From: Entomortierella parvispora
Taxonomy: Eukaryota > Mortierellomycota > Mortierellomycetes > Mortierellales > Mortierellaceae
Length of the DNA: 64,000 nt
Reading direction: 5' to 3'
Assembly: GCA_963573315.1 (NCBI GenBank)
Contig: OY752140.1
Location: 2,480,001-2,544,000, forward strand
Notes under the pieces: generated by a model
Databases searched by the model: none
What the model was told of the DNA's origin: nothing
The model's input: only the letters and a program-made list of their open reading frames with translations
Program-made: the position numbers and the translations under genes
Part shown: piece after piece, positions 1 to 12,514 of the stretch
How positions within the stretch are numbered: the first letter of the stretch is position 1
Layout: each line of letters opens with the position of its first letter

Positions 1-1602
1 GAGTTTTTAGCAATGACATTGAGCGGACAAAATCAAGCGGTTCACTTACGAGCGGGGTTCACAGGCGCTGCTCCAGTCATCGAGACCATCCCTACTCTTG
101 ACGGGTGGATTCCTGCTGCTGCTGCGGCTGTCGACTGAGCTGTTGGGGCTACCACTGGCATATGCTCCAAGGCTTTCATACCTTCCGGGAGTGGTCCTCC
201 CACCATAGCTTTGCACACACCGAGCGCCTGATCCAGAACCTTGAATCCCTTCATAGCCTCAACTAAAGCATCAATATCGGTGGCAGTTTTGTATTGAACA
301 TAGCTAAAAGGGCAAGGTGTCTGTTAGTCCTACCCGGTCTGCAGTTCAGTCTCCAGATGCTCAAGGGACGTTTACTTTGATAGCTCCTGCTACTTACCCA
401 AATCCCCGGTGTTGACGCGTAACTGGATCTGGCTATTTAAATATGGAATATACCGTTAGATATAAAGATTGGCGTTGCTCGAGAGCCATTGAGCCACAAA
501 CGACCTTTACCAAAAGCACGCATTGCTCCACTGTTCCAAATGACTCAAAAATCTCTTTGAGTGCAGTCTCCGAGATAGGTGCCCCAACATTCGCTACATA
601 AATTCGATTCTCTGGAGGGGGAGGCATATCTGTAGCAAGTCAAAACAAAGGGTTAGACACTGGAGTGAGGCAGATTACGTCTCCTCGATCAGGTACACTC
701 GTTTCATTACCATTGACGGCACTAGCATCATAGTTCTTCGGCCTGCCAATTTTCAAATGTCGTCCAACTACCTCCACAGAGTCGGAGGCTTGAACAGCCA
801 AGATCGCAGCCTCAGGTAATTCATATTCGACAAAGCAGAATCCTCTGTGCTTGGAGGTTCCCGGGTCCGATTTTAAGACAAGCTCTTTGATAACACCGAA
901 TCGCCCCAGCTTCTGTCGAACGTCATCCTCGGTAGCTTCAAAGGATATTGAGCCCACGTAGACTCTGCACAATGACTTTCGTTGTTCCGAAACATTAGCA
1001 ACGGCGAGTGAAGGCTCGGGCTCGGTTGCTGAGGCGAGAACTCCTGCTTTGAACAGCTACAACATGAAGAAAAAGGCATAAAATTCGTTAAAAGGCTATA
1101 TGCCATGGTTAACAGTAGACAACGGTCCGACCATACCTCATCTTGAATTTCTCTTGCATATTGCTTGGCGCGCTCCAGAGCCTTCGATTGTGATGCAGTT
1201 AATCCTGTTACCGGATCCTTTGGCTCCTCGCCCTCTTCTTTCTTCTCGTCTGCGGTAGAAACGTATTTGGCAATTAGTATTTGTGGAAGACAAAGAATAT
1301 CAGACTGCCCTTTCCATGGGAGGAAGATGGGTGATCCTACCTTGAACTTGATTCATTACAACATCTAATGCCTCTGTTCCATTAGAAGCAGGTTCGCTGG
1401 TTGACATGCTCTCATTGTTGTGATCCTGATCCACGCGTGCCTTCTTTGCGGTTGGAGTCGTACTTGAATCAGCGTCGACAGCATTCTGTGGGGTGGAAAC
1501 TGAACTGCTCACTGCTGAATCTTCCGTATGCCTGTTATCCAAGTCATTGGGTCGTTTGAGTGTGTTTGATGCAGCAGTTGCTGTTGGTGAGCCTTCGTCC
1601 AT
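1..1602 (-). CDS. PUF60-like poly(U)-binding splicing factor (3' end outside window)
   Basis: Nuclear RNA-binding protein of the PUF60/half-pint type, expected to help 3' splice-site recognition beside U2AF. Translation from ATG at 1602 gives a low-complexity N-terminus (exon 1341-1602). A coiled stretch follows (1137-1249), then a first RRM (679-1056) with RNP motifs RVYVGSI and GFCFVEY followed by GRHLKIGRP, a PUF60 signature. A second RRM starts in the exon at 511-629 (RIYVANV) and ends in the exon that begins near 294 (YVQYKTATDIDALVEAM). The Ala-rich tail that precedes the UHM domain in the family is present, but the UHM itself lies left of base 1. Exon joins around 330-440 and at 629-679 are not fully resolved. 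An upstream in-frame ATG at 1695 is less likely because it adds a hydrophobic stretch foreign to the family. The gene is head-to-head with the EF-P gene, with about 150 bp between the starts. Confidence 0.8.
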
Positions 1603-1751
1603 GGTTTCTGGGATGTCGCTATCAGGGGCGAGGAAAAGATGTGAAATGTAAACCCAGAATGTGACGTGCAAGCAGATCAGTTTTAGAGTCGCCATCGGAT
1701 CAATTTGACCTGATCCGATCTAATTGCCTTTGCCTCCTCTCCTTTACCGCC

Positions 1752-2873
1752 ATGCTTCGCCATTCCAGGACTATCTTTGCCACTCTCCCAAGGCCATGCT
1801 ACAGCCTCTCGCCTCTTGCTCCTCATGTAATGGCGGACAATTCTCTACCAACATGCAATTTGACATTTAAATTGAAAGAGACGACTCACACCGTGCTTGC
1901 AACCTGCGGTAGTTTCCACCGGCAACGCTGAGGACCACGCTGCCATTCATGGTGCAAGACCGAGCTTTTAAAACAAACGTACTGCAGATTCGCAAGGGCT
2001 ATGTTGTTGAAATCAACAATACTCTTTCCGTTGTTCTCAAACGCGAGACGTCAGTGGTACGGTAGCTGATATTTAATGCACGCATTCGAACTTCTCACAA
2101 ATCCCAAGGACCCTCACTGACAAAGCCAATGGACCTTTTATTAAATGATGATAGATGGGTCGCGGAACGTCCACGGTCAAGGTAGACTTTGAACTCTGTG
2201 ATGAACGATTAAAGCTTGGAAAGACCAGCTGATAGGGAGTGTTGTTGATATTTGGGATAGCTCGAAGTTCAGGACCTTCTTACGGGCACGAAACACACCG
2301 AGAGATATCGATCTGGCGACATGGTTGAGGTGACAGAGTTGGATGATCACAAGTGCCAATTCTTGTACAAGAACGACGGTCAGTTGCATCTGATGGACCC
2401 TGAGACCTTTGAGATGTATGAAGTACCAGAATCGATCATGGAAGGTGAGCAAATTGCGAGAGGGTCTCGGATCTACGTTTCTGCTTCCTCTGTATATGGA
2501 CAAACAATGAATAGTCTGTCCGTGCTATGATTCACTCACCACTGTTGCCATTGCTGCTGCTGCTGCTGCTGCTGTTCACTACCATGGATTAGACAAGCAA
2601 ATGCAGTTTCTGCTGCCGGACATGCACGTCAATCTATCCATGTTCCGACCTGACCCTGACGCTCCAGGAACGCCAATTTCTATCAAGTTGCCCGCCCAGG
2701 CCATCTTTGAGGTCAAGGAGACACATGCATCCGCTGCTCAGGCCAACAAAGGCACTGTGTACAAAAACGCAGATCTCGACAATGGCATCAAGGTGCAGGT
2801 GCCTGATTTTGTCAACACTGGCGACAAGGTTGTGGTGGATACCGAGACTGGCAAGTACGTCAAGCGCGCGTAA
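1752..2873 (+). CDS. Organellar elongation factor P-like protein (EF-P, mitochondrial)
   Basis: EF-P/eIF5A-type translation factor, probably mitochondrial, that relieves ribosome stalling on difficult peptide bonds. Five exons join in phase: 1752-1826, 1913-2053, 2155-2197, 2268-2444, 2593-2873 (238 residues). Residues 1-25 are basic and hydroxylated with no acid (MLRHSRTIFATLPRPC...), a typical mitochondrial presequence. The KOW-like N-domain follows (LQIRKGYVVEINNTLSVVLKRE), then the family motif TGTKHTERYRSGD and the two OB-fold domains ending GDKVVVDTETGKYVKRA. In the position of the EF-P KPGKG loop the predicted protein reads MGRGT, so an arginine is at the tip instead of lysine, if the exon 2/3 junction is right. 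Intron 4 contains a (GCT)8 run. Length fits EF-P plus a targeting peptide. Confidence 0.85.
2553..2576. repeat. (GCT)8 microsatellite in an intron
   Basis: Eight uninterrupted GCT units inside the last intron of the EF-P-like gene, 16 bp before its acceptor (ttag at 2589-2592). It lies in the polypyrimidine/branch region, so length changes could affect splicing; that effect is inferred. Confidence 0.9.
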
Positions 2874-3175
2874 GTGAGCCGTGGGTGTGCTCTATGCGGG
2901 TTCTCTAGAATGCTCCAGATAAATAATATTACTAGTACCCCCGTGACTGTTCTCCATTTCGCACACACACACATCCCCAGAGGGAGGATCTGAATGGCGC
3001 CATAGATTTTCGACTCGCGTTTTGCGAGAGCCTTTGATTTTTGGGGTTTTGTTCCTGTGTGCCTCCCTTGCTTCCCTCCTTCGCTCTCTTCCTGCCTCCT
3101 CCTCACTCTCTGCCTGCGTGCATTCCTGTCCCTCCCTCCTCCTTCTCCTCTCTCCTCTCAATCGCCCTCTCACAT

Positions 3176-4579
3176 ATGTCCTCGACTGCCCTTGACACAG
3201 AGATCCGTCGCGAGATCGTGCCCTGGCATGACTTTGTAGCCGGAAGGTATGACCCCATGCATTGACCTGCTCTGCTCGCCACCAAAATAATGACAAATGG
3301 CCTTTACATGCAATCCGCCCATTCATGATCGACGACTAAACAACTGTTCTCTCATATACTTGAACCTTCTGTAGCCTCGGTGGAATGGTATTACCCCTGA
3401 CACCCCATACAGCCTGATCGATCCAGGGCCATATTTGTTTCTCTAACGGTCGAAAATCAATCACCCTCCACCTAGGCCCAAGTCACAGTAGGACAGCCCA
3501 TGGATACCATCAAGACTAGACTTCAGATTGAGGGTCCCTCAGGGCGCTTTCTCGGTCCAATGGATTGCTTTCGCAAAACCATCAAAAATGAAGGCTTTCT
3601 TGGCCTGTACAAAGGTCAGGATTCTGCCCGCCATGGGTTTCTCTCTAATTTTTTATTTGATAGCTTTTCCTCAATCTTTGTCTAATCTCCTGCTTTGTTT
3701 TAGGCATGGCCAGTCCCTTGGTTGGTGTCGCTGCAGTGAATGCACTCTTGTTTGCCGCCTATTCGAATTTCAAGAAGCTGCAGGAGCCATACCCGGGTGG
3801 ACCTTTGACACTTGGGCAAATTGCTATTGCAGGAGCCGGAGCAGGTACGTCTTGCGGAAGCTCAATGCGTCAAAAACATACAAAAGCAAAACATGTCTTG
3901 ACTCGTTGGGAATGCCTTTCTCTTTATCCTTTTATGACTTTAGGAATCGTAAATGCTGTGCTTGCTTCCCCTGTGGAGCTACTGAAGATCAAGATGCAGG
4001 CTCAATACGGACCAGGATCAAAAACACATTACTCTGGACCTGTCGACTGTGCACGTCAATTGGTCAAGGAGCATGGATTCCGTCATGGATTGATGCGCGG
4101 CTACTGGATTTCAGTTGTGAGGGAAATCCCCGGCTACGCCGGTTTTTATGCAGGATTCGAGGGCATGAAACGCTATTTGACACCTGCAGGTGAAAATCCT
4201 GCAACCTATGCCCACGGATTGTTGGCCCTGATGGCCTCGGGAGCCACTGGAGGGGTCTCGTATTGGTTTGCATGCTATCCCTTGGACATGTTGAAGTCGA
4301 TGGTAAAAAAAGCACTAACGCATACACACAAGTATTCGTTGGACGACGTACAATGTAGATTCTGACTTCTTTCTTTTCGTGGTATTTGTCTAGATTCAAA
4401 ACCAGCCCAATCCTCCCAAAGGCGCGTTTTACATTTTGGATGCCGCAAAACATGTTTACAAGGAGGGTGGAATCAAGCCATTTTTCCGAGGATTCTCACC
4501 AACGATCATCCGTGCAGTGCCTGCCGCTGCCGCCACGTTCACCACATACGAGCTGGTCATGCGTGCACTCTCTGCCTAA
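3176..4579 (+). CDS. SLC25 mitochondrial carrier, carnitine/basic amino-acid type
   Basis: Inner-membrane solute carrier of 302 residues with three tandem modules, each carrying the Px[DE]xx[KR]x signature: PMDTIKTR, PVELLKIK and PLDMLKSM. The exons are 3176-3246, a 13-nt micro-exon 3375-3387 (codes LGGM), 3476-3614, 3704-3844, 3944-4302 and 4394-4579. All join in phase with standard GT-AG borders. The order of residues around the signatures and the C-terminal end (FTTYELVMRALSA) fit the branch that contains carnitine/acylcarnitine and ornithine/arginine carriers. The exact substrate cannot be told without the contact-residue alignment. The third signature has Met-Ile instead of the usual basic residue followed by Ile/Leu. 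It is convergent with the Treslin gene, with 81 bp between the two stop codons. Confidence 0.88.
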
Positions 4580-4660
4580 TCTTTGCATTTCCTACTTGGT
4601 ACTATCATATAAAATTACCCACATAACTTTTTTCAGTTCACACATGTCCTGTCGGCACAA

Positions 4661-7600
4661 TTAGCCTTTATTCTTCTTAAATTGACTAGCATATGCCCAG
4701 AGGCTGAGTGACGGTGAAGGCGGAGGCGAACGGTGGCCGCGCCCTTCTTCGTTATCATCCCCAAATGAAGGACTGCTCGCGCGATTCAGTTTCTCGCGAG
4801 AGTGCCGGGATGGTGTCCGGCGAGTTGGCGTCTTAGGTTGACGAGAATTGGACTCTGGCATTCCATGGAGTTCGTCGGTTGTCAATCCATACTCGTAGTA
4901 TAATACTCGGCCCTGGTTCGCAACTGGTGTCTCTGGGATAACGCCCGCATCTGCACCTCGAGTCAATCCCATAGAGGCAAGAGAGTTGGCCGAGGGAGAT
5001 TTCCAACCCTCGTCAATACTGCCCGACCCACGGTTTCGGCGATTGGGTGTTCCAGGAAAGAGGGTGCGCTCACGCATACCAGACGAGTAAGCGGTCTGCT
5101 TTCGAGGGCTCTTCAGGATATCTAGACCACTGCGTTGCGAGACAGAGGAGCGCCTCTTCTTGGGCGATTTTAGCAAGTGACTTATATCCCGAGGTCTCTT
5201 GTAGGCATCGCTGACCGCGGCTCGTTGAGGCGTAGGCGCAGCTGGAGAGAGAGGCACAAGGGAAGAGTCGGCATTTTTTGGCAACAGAAGGTCAGGTGGC
5301 TCCTTTAGTGGTAAGAGGTGGGCCAAATCGCCCATGTGCGAATAATCTTGGACAGTTTGGATAACTTGGGCTCTCTTTCGGATCTTTGCAAACCGTGGGA
5401 TCTCTTCAACCTCATCTACTCACAAAAAAAGAAATAAAAGTTAGACAGTGGCTTGAAGAGAGAATGAAGACTCTGATCTCAGATATCCTAATACTCGAGC
5501 ACCCACCTTCAAGAACAACAGTACTTGAAGACACTGTCCGCTCAAGACCACGTGAACTTGTTGATATGTACTGGTTTGCATCCATTTTGGTCGATTTCTT
5601 CTTGCGGGTCGATGACAAATTGCCTTTGATGACTCCTGCCGGCATGGTTACTTCCCGATTCCGGAATACAGAGCTCTTCATAATCTTCAATATAGGATTC
5701 TTTTTGATTTCCTCCGCTTCGGCCTTATCTTTTTCAGCCTTTATAGCCACGAGATCAATCTTTCTGGGCTTTGTCATTCGATCAAAGAGAGAGGCGTTTG
5801 GTCTCCGAATCGGTCGGGGTGATCTCATGAACCGATCATCCAACCCACAAGCCCGTGCAAGATGCCGACAGAGTTTGGGAAGCGACGGCGAATAAAAGCG
5901 CTCGATAATGTTTTTATGGAACCGCTTGGCCGAGTTCATGTCCATAGTGTCATGACTCCTTGGGCTCTGGAAGGGTGTCGGCAGATCATCTTCCTCGCCC
6001 AACGCTTTGACACCAAGAGTTTCCATCAGCGACCTGGCCGACTCTAGAGCTCCTGGATCGTTTTTGAACGGTTTGTTTTCCTGAAGGTCGTATTTCTCCA
6101 CCAACATAAGGATATGGAGGTTCTGTACAATTTGAATTTGAGTACTATAGTCCCGTTGTCGTTAGAGGTTGGTAACACGAGCAAGACAAAAATAAAAGGA
6201 GCGACAATCTAGCCAAGTTATGGCACTTACTCTTTCTTCTCCAATCTGTCCCGATACCGCTTGATGTCAGAGTCTTTGATGCACTTCTTGACTATATTCA
6301 TCCACTTGTCCAACTCGTTTCGTTCATCTTGCTGAACAACGTAACGATCTGGAAAAGTCAGTCGATATCGAATCTCAATGCCAATGTCTTTGCTCAGCTG
6401 GTAGAATTTGGCCTCCAGCATATCAGGCCAGATCCTGACAAACTCGATAATGAAAGAAACTAGTTGTTGCTATAAAAAAAAAATAAAAAAAGTTAGAACA
6501 GAAAAACAGGAAGTATCGACAAAAAATAATGATATCATTATTGGCGAATGCTGCCAACTCGTACCATTGCATCTTTTAGGGGGATTGATTCTTTTGCCGC
6601 CAAAGCAGTGATTTTCTTGCATGCTGCATTCAATCGATGCACGTAATCGAGAACCGAGTACTATTGTGAAAAAAGTGAAAAGACCGGCCGTTAGGTTTTT
6701 GCATTTTTTGTGTCGCTCAACGCAATTTGCAGCTTACCTCGTCATTGTATAGGTGATCAAGATAGGCCTTTCGGAATCCCATGCAAACTCCATCGATTGT
6801 TTCCGGAAGCTCCTGTGATTTGAAATGAAACTGTGTATCCACTTTTCCTCCAGGTAGTGTCTTCATGGAAAAAGCTCTGTAGTGGCAAGGAGAATGTAAG
6901 GAAAGGTCAGCCAAGAGTAAGTGTCAAAGTTAAGAATATGGAGCAGATAATGGTACATACTGTTGCCCATCATCGATGCCCTCGATGTCTTCAGACTCGT
7001 CATGATCATCTTCACTCTCATCGTCATCGGTTCCTCCGTTGTCGTCTTGTTCCCACGGAGCTGTCATATCCTTCACTTCGGCTGCATATTCTTCCAAAAC
7101 ACACAGGTCTTTAGTCGCCCTGGGAATGACGTCGTTTTTTTCTTGGGCAGGCTCGACGAAAATATCAAAGTCGATAAAGGCTGGATCCAACATAGACACA
7201 CAGAATTCTCGTGCTTGATGAAGGCTGCCCTTTGTTTGGGGAAGCGGATTCATGGTGGAAAGACACATTGGGATAGAGCCGCGTTTGGTGTTGCTGATAG
7301 ATGACGGTACAGAGTTGTTTGTGTCGCTGTGATTCTGAATAGATATTTGACCAAGGCCGATATTAAGGGCTGACGTGGTTTGCTGCAAAGTGTCTCGACG
7401 TTGGGTCGAGGTAGTTTGATTGGGCGCCTCCGTGTTTGAACTGGCGCTCTTTCCATAATCCAAGGAGTATGACGAAAGGTTACCGCTCCGTTGAATCCTG
7501 CTGAGGTGTTGAGTAGAGTTGCTTTTCCTCAAAAGGTCAACAGTAGGTACTTGGACTGCGCGCGGAAATATTGGCACACTCGACTCTTTGGCGTGACGCA

Positions 7601-9411
7601 GAGGCTTTGTGGCATGAAAGCTCAGCTGAGTCCTGAGCACTTGGATTACTCCGAGTCCGAAAGAAGCACCGTACAAGATGGCCTGCAGAGTACGCGGGAG
7701 AAGGGAGGTGTCGCTGTTCCCTGCTACAAGACCGAGACCTCTCGTCGCTGTTACTGGCATCACATCCTCGGATATACTGTTTGATATTTCGCCCAGAGTC
7801 GAATTGCCACTGAAAGAAACGCGAAGTTCGAGGACCTGGTTTTTCTTGACTAACGAGTCCAATAAAGTTCTTGCACTAGATCCCGACTCATTTTCGATAT
7901 TGATCCGAGATTTCTCTTCCATACAGCAATCTTCCGCTGTGGGGACGCAAAACAAATATCCTGCAGTCTGCATTGATGACAGTCTAGCGGCGACTCGCCT
8001 CCGGGAAAATCGTTGGACAAGCTCAATAGAATTAATGGTACCGAGACTGGACATGAATCCGTCTGCCATGTCGAATCCCGCTTCATTTCCAGTTGTCCCA
8101 TTATTTCCTTCGTCCTCCCGCTCCCTGTTCTCGTTTGGTACGGACTTTGAGTTTTTACTAGAGAGGCCCATGACATCCACGCGACATAAAACTATCGGTT
8201 TAAGAGTCTAATGTTAGCTCATGACTTTATGCACCAAATACCTCAAATAGTCGCGGTCATTATACCTTTAGAGGCGTCGTGTGCAACTTTTAGATTCCCA
8301 GACCAATGAAACATGAACTTTTGTGAATTGCTTCGGTCTGGCACCATAGATATGGCATACTCATAGCCAGGCCTCCAGTCCGAGTTACACAGCGAAATCC
8401 CAAGACCAGGGCTGATCTCGATGGACCGATAAGTGTCGAAAAGAGTAGAGAATGAGAACACATCCTTGTGTGCTAGTGGCCTGGATACAAGATGATGGGG
8501 TATAATGTGCCCGCCATAGGCAGCCACGATGTTCTCCATAACAACTCTATTCATTCCAGGGTATGTGCCACGCCCTTTCTATATAAGCGCAAGAAACCAC
8601 AGCAATTAGTTGTCAGCTAGATCTACAGCGTTACCCCTGTATTCATGTAGACCAAACGTACCGGAAACTCAACTAGGGGGTCTGGGTTAGTGTCGATCCA
8701 GTTCCAGCTTAGACAATGGTCGACAAATCCATCCCAAAGGCCCTTGGAAAAAAACGCTTCCCTCACAGGGTTGAGCACATCCATGACCTGGACATCATTA
8801 AAGAAATAATCCCCTCGGTTGCTAGGAGATCCACACTGGAATTCGACCATCTCGCTCCAAGAATGGGGCAATGGCGAGATCATGTAGAGATAGTTCTTTA
8901 TGGGAACAGGTGCAAAGTGACTCTGCAGCCAGGTATGCCTCGGTCCTTTCTTCCGATTCATCCCTGCATAGTTTGTTAATCCAAAGTCGGCCAGGGTGTT
9001 CATGAGCTCTCGTTGGGTATTGTATAGAGGTGATCCGTACTTATGCCGGGAAAGAGGGCTGTCAAGATATCCCATGAGGATAGCTTGGTATTCGTCCACG
9101 CAGCCCATGATGGAGTCGTGGCTCAGTGGCTGCAGCCTCCGCCGTGTAGGAAGCGAGTTGCCGCGCGTGCACGAATCATAAAAGGAGTAGGCCCACTCGA
9201 AGCGGCTGTTGACGCAGATCTGGAAGTAAAGAAGGATCTGAGAGAGCGAGCCGTGGAGACTGCTAACAGCGTCCAAGACGAGCGCAGACGTCAGGCCAGG
9301 CGGAGGCCGGGTGTCGATGAGAAAGAGGACGTTCAAGGGCCCCTTGGCCTGGGAGCTGGCTGAAGGTGCCTCGGGGGGAACAGAGGACATGAAGGGGGAG
9401 CCAGGGCGCAA
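4661..9411 (-). CDS. Treslin/TICRR (Sld3-related) DNA replication initiation factor
   Basis: Origin-firing factor that, after CDK phosphorylation, links Dpb11/TopBP1 to Cdc45 loading on MCM. Eight exons join in phase: 8662-9411, 8266-8578, 6961-8191, 6738-6876, 6565-6660, 6231-6469, 5507-6144, 4661-5418 (1387 residues). Residues 27-250 match the Treslin N-terminal vWA-like domain (NVLFLIDTRP, then a helix pair and the FEWAYSFYDSC strand). The middle region is variable and ends in an acidic stretch. Residues about 765-960 form the Sld3/Treslin domain with its landmark helix RLEKKDTQIQIVQNLHILML, followed by a basic segment with LFDRMTKPRKIDL. The C-terminus is rich in SP/TP sites (LKSPKKRR, DILKSPRK, PKTPTRRTP), the kind of CDK sites that bind BRCT proteins. 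Yeast Sld3 lacks the N-terminal domain. The gene is divergent from the F-box gene at 10097. Confidence 0.78.
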
Positions 9412-10096
9412 TGGGTCGACTTTGAGTCGCCACAGGACTGCCGGTGGTTAGGTGGATGCGTCGGCAAGGGCGACGAGAGGAGTGAGGGATGGCTGGCTGG
9501 CTGGAGGAGGAGGATGGTGTCGAGACAAGCGAGGGATGGATGGATGCATGCGTTTTTTTGTTTTTTCGGTGCATGTGTGCGCGACAGCGCGACAACAGTG
9601 ACTGTTGGTCACGTGCAGAGGAGGACTGGCGCTGCTTCGCCCATTGGATTGGGGGGAAGGAAGAGAGAAAGAAAGAAAGAAAAGAGAGAAGGAGGAAGGA
9701 AAGGATTGGGGTCCAGACAGCAATGCAATGGGCAAGCAGACGGACAGACAAACAGACAGATGGACAGATACACAGACAGACAGAGCACACACACACACAC
9801 ACGCAGAACGTGCCTTGTGCGCCTCCTTGTTCTGCCTGCTCTGCCTGCAGTACATTGTCCCTGGCGCACGTCCATCCGCCCGTCCTTCGGTCTGTCACGA
9901 GGACCCGCCTGCTCGCACACAAGAAAGAACAGGAATGACGGACGATGCAGATGAGATTCGAAAGTCTTCATCCTTGCTTCATTCTTTTCGCTCATCCCTT
10001 CATTGCCTCCTTCTCTCTCCATCTCTCTTTTCTCACCCTCCTTCCCTCGCTCGTTCTCTCTCGCCCTCTCTATCTCTCTCTCTGCCACTTTTCGGC
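9412..10096. promoter_or_regulatory. Shared 685-bp divergent promoter region with simple repeats
   Basis: Intergenic stretch between the Treslin ATG (minus) and the F-box ATG (plus). It holds GAAA-type purine runs (about 9660-9710), a GACA/ACAG run with a (CA)n tail (about 9735-9802), and a long CT-rich tract just before the F-box start (about 10010-10090), usual near fungal transcription starts. Open frames here are translations of simple repeats and were not called as genes. Confidence 0.6.
9738..9802. repeat. (GACA/ACAG)n followed by (CA)n
   Basis: Imperfect tetranucleotide ACAG/GACA copies from about 9738 run into a pure CA tract at about 9785-9802. This is a microsatellite in the divergent promoter. 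Confidence 0.85.
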
Positions 10097-12396
10097 ATGG
10101 CTCCTTTGCCAGTCCAACATCGTTCAGCGGTCGTTCGCCTCTTTGAAATCCCAGAACTCGCCGATGCAATTGCGCTCTATCTTCGCCCCACCCACCTTAA
10201 CGCTCTTCGCTCTGTATCGACCAGATTCTATGCCGCCTACAGACCGCACCTGCGCCTCCACTTTGACCGAAACTCGACAAGCTCATGGACCCTCTTCCCT
10301 CCACTTCGCCACCTCGATCCTGCGTCAGACACAGATGATAAAGAAGCGTCTAAAGATGAAGAAGGATCGAAGAAAGAGCCGAGCCAAAAGAAGCCTTGGA
10401 TGATCGCCCTGGCTCCTCCGGGGCTTACTCCTGGGGCAACAGAAACCATCTTGGCCACCCAGGCCGTGCGAGGTCATCTCGTGAGGACCATCACTGCCGA
10501 CACCATCGACAACCTCGACCAGCTCGTACCCATCCTCAAGCACTGCCCTAACCTCCATACCCTCTCCGTTAGTCGGTGGAGGCGGGATCATGAAATCTTC
10601 CGGGAGCTTTGTGTTCTAGCACCAAAGCTCGAGATCCTCCGTGTGTCCTTCTTTTTGACTGTAGACATGAATTCGTTTCTCCAGAATGTCTCTGGTGCGC
10701 TGTACACGTCGCAGTCTGATGTGACTACAAGTCCATTGGGCACGGATTTCGCCTCTCAGGCAACCTTCCAAGAGCCAATGTTCCGACTATTAAAGACACT
10801 GGATATTAAGCACCACGTTCCTGACACCAACACAGTCCGATGGAATGTCCTCAAGTCGGCCTTGGATCGGTTCCCAGCTCTCCAAAAACTACACTTGACA
10901 GGCTTTGGATTCAGGCGCAGCAGGGACCAGCAAGGCGTTCTTATACTCGAGCAGGATATGGAGGAGCAACTACTGGACAATGGACATCAGAGAATGGAGA
11001 GAGAGTGGTTGAGATCCCACCGATCCTACCCACAGATGAGATCGCTGTCCTTGTTTAAAGGTCAATGCTCTAAAATGAATCTACTGGATCTGGACAGGAT
11101 ATTTCCAAAGCTGACCACTCTTGAAGTCATCAATTGCGAACTCGATTGGATCGAGGCTCTGGAACCATTGGAAGAGGATGCACCACAGGATTTAACTCCA
11201 GTCATGTCGGCCCTGCCAATTTCCGTGCCGTCCTCTTCATCGTCGCTGGCATCTTCCTTATCTGCGTTGTCGCCGTCCGCGGAATTAAACCAGCCCTCAC
11301 CCAACCTGTCACAGACTGGCAAGACCGCTTGGATTGGAGCTCGACGAGTGCCGTTCTCTGAACTTCACCGACTTACAATCATGGCTCTAGAGGAATCAGG
11401 ATCTCTAGATTTGATACCAGACATTGTAAAGTCGCGATCTCGGCTAACCTCCTTAAATACCCGCCTGATTACACTGAGCGTGGATAGACTCATGGAAATG
11501 GAGTCTGCTTGTACAAGAGAAGGTCGCTTTCTCGAGAGTTGTGGCATTCAACCACCTTGGGTCGATGCAAATAGGACCACTCTCATGGAGAAATGGTACG
11601 AGGCACCATTCCTGTCCAAGCTTCGACATCTCTATATTCAGCAGGTAGAAGTTGTCTTTGTGGGAAGGGGAAGCACAACCTTGACAGTACTGACCACATT
11701 TTTTTGAATGCCAAGTCTGATTTGACCTCTGTACATGAATAGGATATGAGCAACACAGTCACATTCGGCTCCACTCTTTCGAGTCTACATATTGGTCTAG
11801 GATATCAACGCGACTGTATCTTTGAGAACGATGTCGTCCCTTACTGGAATGGGATCTTGCGTGCGTTACCCAATCTCCAAATTTTGAAACTGGATCGATA
11901 TCTTCGTAATTTCTTGCTCTTTGAAGGTCTAGGCCGCGCCCCACCCAAGCTTGACATGATTTCAGGGATGTCATCTCCCAATGAGCTCGGCTGCTGTGGT
12001 AGCGTAAATCAGGATCAGTGGCGCCTTGGAGAAGGAGGAACGAAAGGACATGACCACAGCTGTAATCTAGAGCGACCCTTCTTGATCGAGATTTCAATTG
12101 CCTTCCGACTGTCCCCTCCAGAGCCAGTCTTGGCGTCGCCGACACCACCCTCCATTTCGACTGCATCCTCATCCCCACCAATGTCCCCTACACCGTCGGG
12201 AGTACCGCCGAAACCGCATCCTTATGGCGTCGCAACGGCAGATCTGGATCGGGAGCTCATTGGCCGCTTTAGATTCCTGGAGAAATTACATGTTCAATAT
12301 GTTCGACGTCCCGAGAACTATGAAGCCTGGAAACACACGTGGAGACCTGGTTTGGAAGTTTTGTTCAAAGGACGCCCACTCGGGCAGTATGTCTGA
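10097..12396 (+). CDS. F-box/leucine-rich-repeat-type protein
   Basis: Two exons (10097-11644, 11743-12396; 733 residues). The N-terminus carries an F-box-like helix set (LFEIPELADAIALYLRPTHLNALRSV), which in such proteins docks SKP1 of an SCF ubiquitin ligase. Irregular leucine-rich repeats follow (for example LHTLSVSRW, KLEILRVSFF, LQKLHLTGFGF, LTTLEVINCEL, LRHLYIQQ). A Ser/Pro-rich insert sits at about residues 365-410. The ATG at 10097 was chosen because the frame upstream is only simple-repeat translation and the F-box starts 16 residues later. No catalytic residues are expected. The substrate is unknown, and the F-box call rests on pattern, so it could be an LRR protein without SKP1 binding. 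A second protein of this type lies at 38964. Confidence 0.75.
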
Positions 12397-12514
12397 TTTC
12401 TAACCAGAAGAATGATCACTCAAATAAACTACAGCGTTTAGCCAGATTTTAGTTTATTGTTTTGTGCAATAGGGAGGTGTCTGCGTTGTATCCGGCACGG
12501 AAACAAAGAATGGT

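Noticed and set aside
9605-10096. Long plus-strand extension upstream of the F-box gene ATG
   Set aside because: It translates GAAA, GACA and CT simple repeats; the recognisable protein starts at 10097.
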